Assembly: GCA_947385775.1 (NCBI GenBank)
Contig: CANDMI010000027.1
Location: forward strand, 1-45,181
DNA length: 45,181 nt
Direction: 5' to 3'
DNA from: an uncultured Eubacterium sp.
Lineage (GTDB): Bacteria; Bacillota; Clostridia; Lachnospirales; Lachnospiraceae
The notes below the pieces were generated by a model that had not been told where the DNA came from, ran no database searches, and saw only the letters and a program-made list of their open reading frames with translations. Positions within the stretch are counted from its first letter, which is position 1. Every line of letters starts with the position of its first letter. Shown here piece by piece: positions 42,170 through 45,181 of the stretch. Made by a program: the position numbers and the translations under genes.

Positions 42170-42817
42170 ATGGAAAGGTTCGGACATGAAAATAAGCTTT
42201 TTACGATCGCGGGAAAGCTTGTGGACTGCTTTTATGTCAGCGTATTATGGCTGCTGTTCAGCCTGCCGGTCGTCACCTTCGGCGCGTCCTGCGCGGCATT
42301 GTATTATACCGTGCATAAAACCATACGTGGCGGGCGCGGGTATATTTGGCAAAGCTTTTGGGGGGCGTTTCGGTCGAATTTGAAGCAGACAGTAAAGCTT
42401 TGGCTTTTGATGCTTTTGACTTTTGCGTTTTTGTTTGCGGATTTACGGATTACGTATATTGCCGTAACAAAAGGGATGCCGTTTCGGGGGCTGTGCTTTG
42501 TATTTTTGTTTCTGCTGCTTTTTTGGGTCGTATGGAGCATTGTGTTGTTTGCATATGCGGCCAGGTTTGAAAATGGCGTTAAGGATACGCTAAAAAACGC
42601 GGCGGTGATTTCGCTGGCGCATCTGCCCTGGGCGGTTTTGATTTTGGCGGCGGTTTTGATCGCGGCGCTTTTCGTATTTCTTGTGCCGCCTATGGTTTTA
42701 CTGCTCCCGGCAGGGGTCGCGTATTTGTGTGAAATGATTTTGGAGCGGATTTTTTGTAAATATATGTCGAAAGAGGATCTGGAGCGGGAAAGCTTGCTTA
42801 TGGAGCGCTCCTTATGA
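42170..42817 (+). CDS. DUF624/YesL-family membrane protein
   Basis: A 215-aa membrane protein with about five helices. The N-terminal signature (KLFTIAGKLVDCFYVSVLWLLFSLPVV, then FGASCAALYYTVHKTI) is that of YesL/DUF624 proteins, which regularly accompany YesMN kinases and LplB-type sugar importers and may assist transport or sensing; the exact role is unknown. It starts three bases after the stop of the kinase-isomerase gene and ends the mannoside gene run. Confidence 0.9.
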   Translation: MERFGHENKLFTIAGKLVDCFYVSVLWLLFSLPVVTFGASCAALYYTVHKTIRGGRGYIWQSFWGAFRSNLKQTVKLWLLMLLTFAFLFADLRITYIAVTKGMPFRGLCFVFLFLLLFWVVWSIVLFAYAARFENGVKDTLKNAAVISLAHLPWAVLILAAVLIAALFVFLVPPMVLLLPAGVAYLCEMILERIFCKYMSKEDLERESLLMERSL

Positions 42818-42833
42818 TATTTTTTATGAAGGG

Positions 42834-42860
42834 ATCAGGCGGCGTTTCGCCTGATTCTTC
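42834..42860 (+). terminator. terminator between convergent genes
   Basis: ATCAGGCG (42834-42841) pairs perfectly with CGCCTGAT (42848-42855) around a 6-base loop, followed by TCTTCTT. The T run is interrupted, so efficiency may be moderate. The dispersed repeat copy B starts at once after it. Confidence 0.65.
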
Positions 42861-42942
42861 TTATGCGCAGGCCCGCATATGAAAGTTTGCCGCTGACGCG
42901 GCATGCGGGCCGCGCGGCGAGTAGGGAAAGCTTTCCTACTCG
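42861..42942. repeat. dispersed structured repeat, copy B
   Basis: The 82-bp counterpart of 9762-9847. An outer 9-bp stem (42870-42878 with 42903-42911) encloses the hairpin GCCGC-TGAC-GCGGC (42889-42902). A separate hairpin (42919-42941) follows, ending GAGTAGG/CCTACTC. The inner stem differs from copy A by a compensatory base-pair change (T-A to C-G). The last bases overlap the 3' end of the biotin transporter gene. Confidence 0.8.
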
Positions 42943-43520
42943 TTTAAGAGTAAATGGGCCTGCCCCAGCCGTCTTCTGATTTCCCGGCCCGTAAACGCCG
43001 CAAATAGGATCTTTATGAAATCTACGAAAATAAATACTGGCTCTTTGCAGACGATGACGGCCTGCCAAAAGGTGCAGCCCGTTAAATGCATATAATAGCC
43101 CGTGCCAAATATGTGCAGAGCAGCCATACCGAGAAGCATTCCGACCATAGACCAAAATAAATTACAGTTGGACTTTTGGATAAACAGGCCGCTGATATAG
43201 GTTAGAAAGATAAACCCGATTAAATAACCGCCAGTTGGCCCGGTAAGCTTAGCCATGCCTCCGGCATATCCGGAAAAAACCGGCAGCCCCGCTATGCCAA
43301 GCAGCAGATACAGTAGGCAGCTTATGGTTCCAAGCTTTGCGCCAAGCACATAGACAGCCAGCAAAAGCGCAAGATTTGTAAAAGAAACAGGGATATCGCC
43401 GATTGGTATGGCGATGGGGCCTACAACGCATAAGACCGCAGTGATCAAAGATACGGAGCATAGCTGGTAGGCGGTTATTTTTTTTGAGTTGCTTGTTTGT
43501 GTTTCATAGTTTTCGTTCAA
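42936..43520 (-). CDS. bioY: biotin ECF transporter S component BioY
   Basis: A 194-aa membrane protein with about six helices and the BioY landmarks: IPIGDIPVSFTNLALLLAVYVLGAKLG, GLPVFSGYAGGMAKLTGPTGGYLIGF (the biotin-binding G-rich segment) and a C-terminal FIKILFAAFTG. It binds biotin at the membrane and is energised by the shared EcfAAT module encoded elsewhere. The start is TTG 43520, with a GAGAGG site seven bases upstream; no ATG is available nearby. The upstream region holds a promoter and a BirA-like operator. It is unrelated in function to the neighbouring mannoside locus. Confidence 0.93.
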   Translation of the reverse strand: MNENYETQTSNSKKITAYQLCSVSLITAVLCVVGPIAIPIGDIPVSFTNLALLLAVYVLGAKLGTISCLLYLLLGIAGLPVFSGYAGGMAKLTGPTGGYLIGFIFLTYISGLFIQKSNCNLFWSMVGMLLGMAALHIFGTGYYMHLTGCTFWQAVIVCKEPVFIFVDFIKILFAAFTGREIRRRLGQAHLLLNE

Positions 43521-43522
43521 AT

Positions 43523-43586
43523 GTTAACCTCTCCTTTCACTTTTGTTTACTATAGTCCATTATAATCGTAAAAGGAGATTTGTCAA
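43523..43586 (-). promoter_or_regulatory. bioY promoter with BirA-like operator
   Basis: On minus, TTGACA (43586-43581) and TATAAT (43564-43559) are 16 bp apart. Downstream, GTAAAC (43550-43545) and GTTAAC (43528-43523), 16 bp apart, match the two half-sites of Firmicute BirA operators and span the start site and ribosome binding site. Confidence 0.65.
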
Positions 43587-43808
43587 TCTATTATATCCGG
43601 ATATCTGTAAATTTTTGCATATTTATTGTGCGCAAGCAGCCCTCAAAAAGCGCCGCGCTTTTCTAGGGGTTAAAGTTCGAAATCCGTCCGGTAGTGGGAA
43701 GGGTATAGCCGGAGGCAAGGGCGCCAATATGATTCCTCTACGTTTTGGAGAAGCGGCTTGGATGTCGGCGGCGGCAGGTGATCCTGCCGGATAGCTTACA
43801 GAGTGTGA
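43587..43808. other. intergenic region, no recognisable gene
   Basis: The stretch between the bioY promoter and the Rpn-like fragment is GC-richer than the flanking DNA. It contains a T-loop-like GTTCGAAATCC at about 43678 but no tRNA fold, no conserved reading frame and no repeat that I can match elsewhere in the window. Confidence 0.4.
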
Positions 43809-44198
43809 TTGCATGAAGCAGGTGAAGGAGATTATGAAATTCCAATGAAGCATGTGCGGGAAGTTATGCGGTTCATTAAGTATTCGAAAGAAAAGGAAAA
43901 TTTAAGCAGGGTATTGGCAGCCAATGAAGAGCGTTTCCGGGAAGTGGAGCGCAGTGCGGCGGATGTGATTGAGACAATTACAAATTCAGGCATAAAATAT
44001 GATGAAAATGACGAGGCGGTTAATATGTGCCAGGCGATTCAAGAAATGAGGAAAGAGGAAAGACGGATAGGAGAATTAAATAAGGCCAAGGAAGCAGCCA
44101 GAAATTTTTATAACCTTGAGGTTGTTGTCGAAAAGATTGCTCAAGGCGTAGGGTATGCAGTGGAAACTGTAAAGGAGTGGCTTGGACTTGGATCATAA
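43809..44198 (+). pseudogene. C-terminal fragment of an Rpn-type PD-(D/E)xK nuclease/transposase protein
   Basis: The 129-codon frame (VREVMRFIKYSKEKENLSRVLAANEERFREVERSAADVIETITNSGIKY, then NMCQAIQEMRKEERRIGELNKAKE) resembles the C-terminal third of Lachnospiraceae Rpn-family recombination-promoting nucleases. The catalytic N-terminal nuclease half is missing, and upstream DNA does not continue it in any frame that I can see. It is probably a decayed remnant. An ATG at 43848 could still start a short protein. Assignment is from recalled family pattern, so moderate confidence. Confidence 0.5.
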
Positions 44199-44271
44199 TG
44201 CATAATAATGAATCGTAGATTTTCAGGATTACAGGGGATGGCGTATAGCATATGAAAGACATGATTTAAAG

Positions 44272-44288
44272 CGGGCAGTAAGCGCCCG
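44272..44288 (-). terminator. weak hairpin after the small membrane protein gene
   Basis: CGGGC (44272-44276) pairs with GCCCG (44284-44288) just past the stop codon of the minus-strand gene, followed on minus by CTTTAAAT. The stem is short, so it is only a possible terminator. Confidence 0.35.
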
Positions 44289-44291
44289 GGA

Positions 44292-44576
44292 TCAATCCAG
44301 TTGGTCGATCAATTCTCTTAATTTTTTCCTGTCTTCTGCGGTTAATGTGTTGGATGGCAGATAATCTTCTGTTATTGACATTATAAGGTTAAATATAAGC
44401 GCGGTAATAACGCCGGTCGCAAATAAGTAAACGACCAGTTCGGATAGGTCATAGGCAGCTAAAAAGCCCACACAATAGTAATATTTCAGCATAAACAGAA
44501 TAAAGGAAGCTGCATATGAAAATACGGATGTAACAAATAATGTGACTTCAATGATTTTTACGATTTTTCGAAACAT
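44292..44576 (-). CDS. small membrane protein, unknown function
   Basis: This 94-aa protein has two hydrophobic segments: about 9-33 (IEVTLFVTSVFSYAASFILFML) and 44-67 (LSELVVYLFATGVITALIFNLIM). A charged C-terminal tail (TAEDRKKLRELIDQLD) probably lies in the cytoplasm. AAAGGAG lies five bases before the ATG, supporting a real gene. No family is recognised. Its leader contains the double hairpin at 44615-44650. Confidence 0.7.
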   Translation of the reverse strand: MFRKIVKIIEVTLFVTSVFSYAASFILFMLKYYYCVGFLAAYDLSELVVYLFATGVITALIFNLIMSITEDYLPSNTLTAEDRKKLRELIDQLD

Positions 44577-44614
44577 ATTATCTCCTTTCTACTACAATTT
44601 GTTTTAGACGATTG

Positions 44615-44650
44615 AAAAACGCCAAGTCACGCCTAAAATAGGCGTTTTTT
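44615..44650. terminator. terminator-like hairpin with alternative pairing
   Basis: ACGCCTA (44629-44635) pairs with TAGGCGT (44639-44645) around AAA and is followed by six T on the plus strand, a compact intrinsic terminator for plus-strand transcripts. AAAAACGCC (44615-44623) can pair with the same GGCGTTTTT. On the minus strand, in the leader of the small membrane protein gene, the two GGCG segments compete for one CGCC. Confidence 0.6.
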
Positions 44651-45025
44651 GAATTGTTTCCAGGAACTGGGTGATCTTATTAGTACGGATGCTTGTTATA
44701 CGACGATTATAGCACAAAAGGAACTGCTTGTATAGACTAAATTTGGAGTTCTTACAATTCAATGTTACAGTTCAGCCCACGCCATTCACAAAGTCGCGAT
44801 TATGCGTTTTCCGCTGCTTCAAAGCTGCCTTTGTTCATGAGACGGATGGATATCATTATATAAAAACCCGATTTCACGAGGCGGGATAGGCTTTAACGTT
44901 ACTTTTCATGGGGTGGGGATTTACCATATAAAGATAAATAATAGAGCGTTATCCGGCAAAATATTGGGAAAATTCCACCCGGACGCTGGAAACAGGCGGC
45001 AGGCCCGTTCGAATGTTCCGGCTCC
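44651..45025. other. intergenic region, nothing recognisable
   Basis: No convincing coding region, promoter pair or RNA gene is seen. A GTTCGAAT near 45007 looks like a tRNA T-loop, but no acceptor or anticodon stems can be built around it. Confidence 0.4.
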
Positions 45026-45177
45026 GGGATGTAAGAAGTTCTAGGCATTCTGCGCAAGGGTTTCTATACCGGACGGACCGGGGACCTACCGCCATCCATG
45101 GCGCAATCCCCTTTTTCGGGCATCCGTGCCCGAAAATCCTGTACGGAAAGCAGAATGCCAAGAACTTCTAACATCCC
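45026..45177. repeat. fold-back element with 28-bp inverted ends
   Basis: The ends 45026-45053 and 45150-45177 are inverted repeats matching at 26 of 28 positions. After a 7-base bulge on the left the pairing resumes (45061-45073 with 45137-45149, 10 of 13). Inside sits a perfect 10-bp hairpin TTTTCGGGCA/TGCCCGAAAA (about 45113-45136). No coding region is seen. It looks like a MITE-like or palindromic interspersed element, or a structured RNA. Confidence 0.7.
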
Positions 45178-45181
45178 TGCA

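Noticed and set aside
42949-43520. Part of the mannoside locus
   Set aside because: The gene is a clear BioY on the opposite strand behind a terminator, with its own BirA-like control.
43543-43794. 83-codon plus-strand frame over the bioY promoter
   Set aside because: It overlaps the divergent bioY promoter and operator, has odd composition and no family match.
45000-45030. tRNA-like T-loop (GTTCGAAT)
   Set aside because: No acceptor, D or anticodon stem can be formed around it. The same holds for the similar string near 43678.

Overview
This window looks like the chromosome of a gut Clostridia, most likely a Lachnospiraceae (Blautia/Ruminococcus-like) member. The signs are near-perfect AGGAGG ribosome binding sites, YesM/YesN two-component pairs with LplB/YtcP-type sugar permeases and a YesL-like protein, Bce-type peptide transporters, Uma2 and Rpn-type nuclease genes, and moderate GC in the metabolic genes with AT-rich accessory islands. 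No rRNA, tRNA, CRISPR array, complete insertion sequence or prophage is visible.

Layout. (1) 1-5690, minus strand: a Bce/FtsX-type ABC transporter operon (ATPase, permease) followed by a ComP/LiaS-like kinase, a NarL-type regulator, an OmpR-type regulator and the first codons of a second kinase that runs off the window. (2) 5870-6570: a monocistronic HD-domain gene with its own promoter, leader hairpin and terminator. (3) 6640-9765: an AT-rich cassette of unknown function: a predicted membrane protein, a 558-aa protein with a papain/C39-like catalytic core, and a 65-aa basic protein with its own promoter and terminator. (4) 9940-12354: GntR (YtrA-like) regulator, DUF1905 protein, GT2 glycosyltransferase and DJ-1/PfpI protein. 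(5) 12356-17334: a divergent resistance-like module: MerR/GyrI-type regulator on plus, and GNAT plus a heterodimeric ABC exporter on minus, with a 19-bp-spacer promoter between them. (6) 17362-18950: accessory genes (Uma2 nuclease, a possible YjdF remnant, GNAT, an orphan RelB/DinJ antitoxin).

(7) 19155-42817 is the main body: a locus for harvesting host or dietary N-glycans. A lipid-anchored GH85 endo-beta-N-acetylglucosaminidase would release the glycan at the cell surface. Two lipoprotein binding proteins and an LplB/YtcP permease pair (no ATPase encoded here) would import it. Cytoplasmic GH38 and GH125 alpha-mannosidases would trim it to Man-beta-1,4-GlcNAc, and a GH130 phosphorylase would split that to mannose-1-phosphate and GlcNAc. 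A single polypeptide fusing a ROK sugar kinase to a type I mannose-6-phosphate isomerase would carry released mannose to fructose-6-phosphate. A GH42-like protein of unknown specificity sits in the same operon. Control appears to be split between a YesMN-type two-component system and a LacI-family repressor with clear operators. A shared promoter/upstream motif links the GH125 gene and the kinase-isomerase gene.

(8) 42834-45181: terminator, a structured repeat also found at 9762, a BioY biotin transporter gene with a BirA-like operator, a decayed Rpn-type nuclease fragment, a small membrane protein and a fold-back element at the window edge.

The most notable points are the in-frame amber codon that cuts the first binding protein exactly where its paralogue continues, the kinase-isomerase fusion, the apparent ATC/ATT start of the NarL regulator, the covarying dispersed repeat, the shared motif of the mannoside promoters, and the uncharacterised papain-like cassette.
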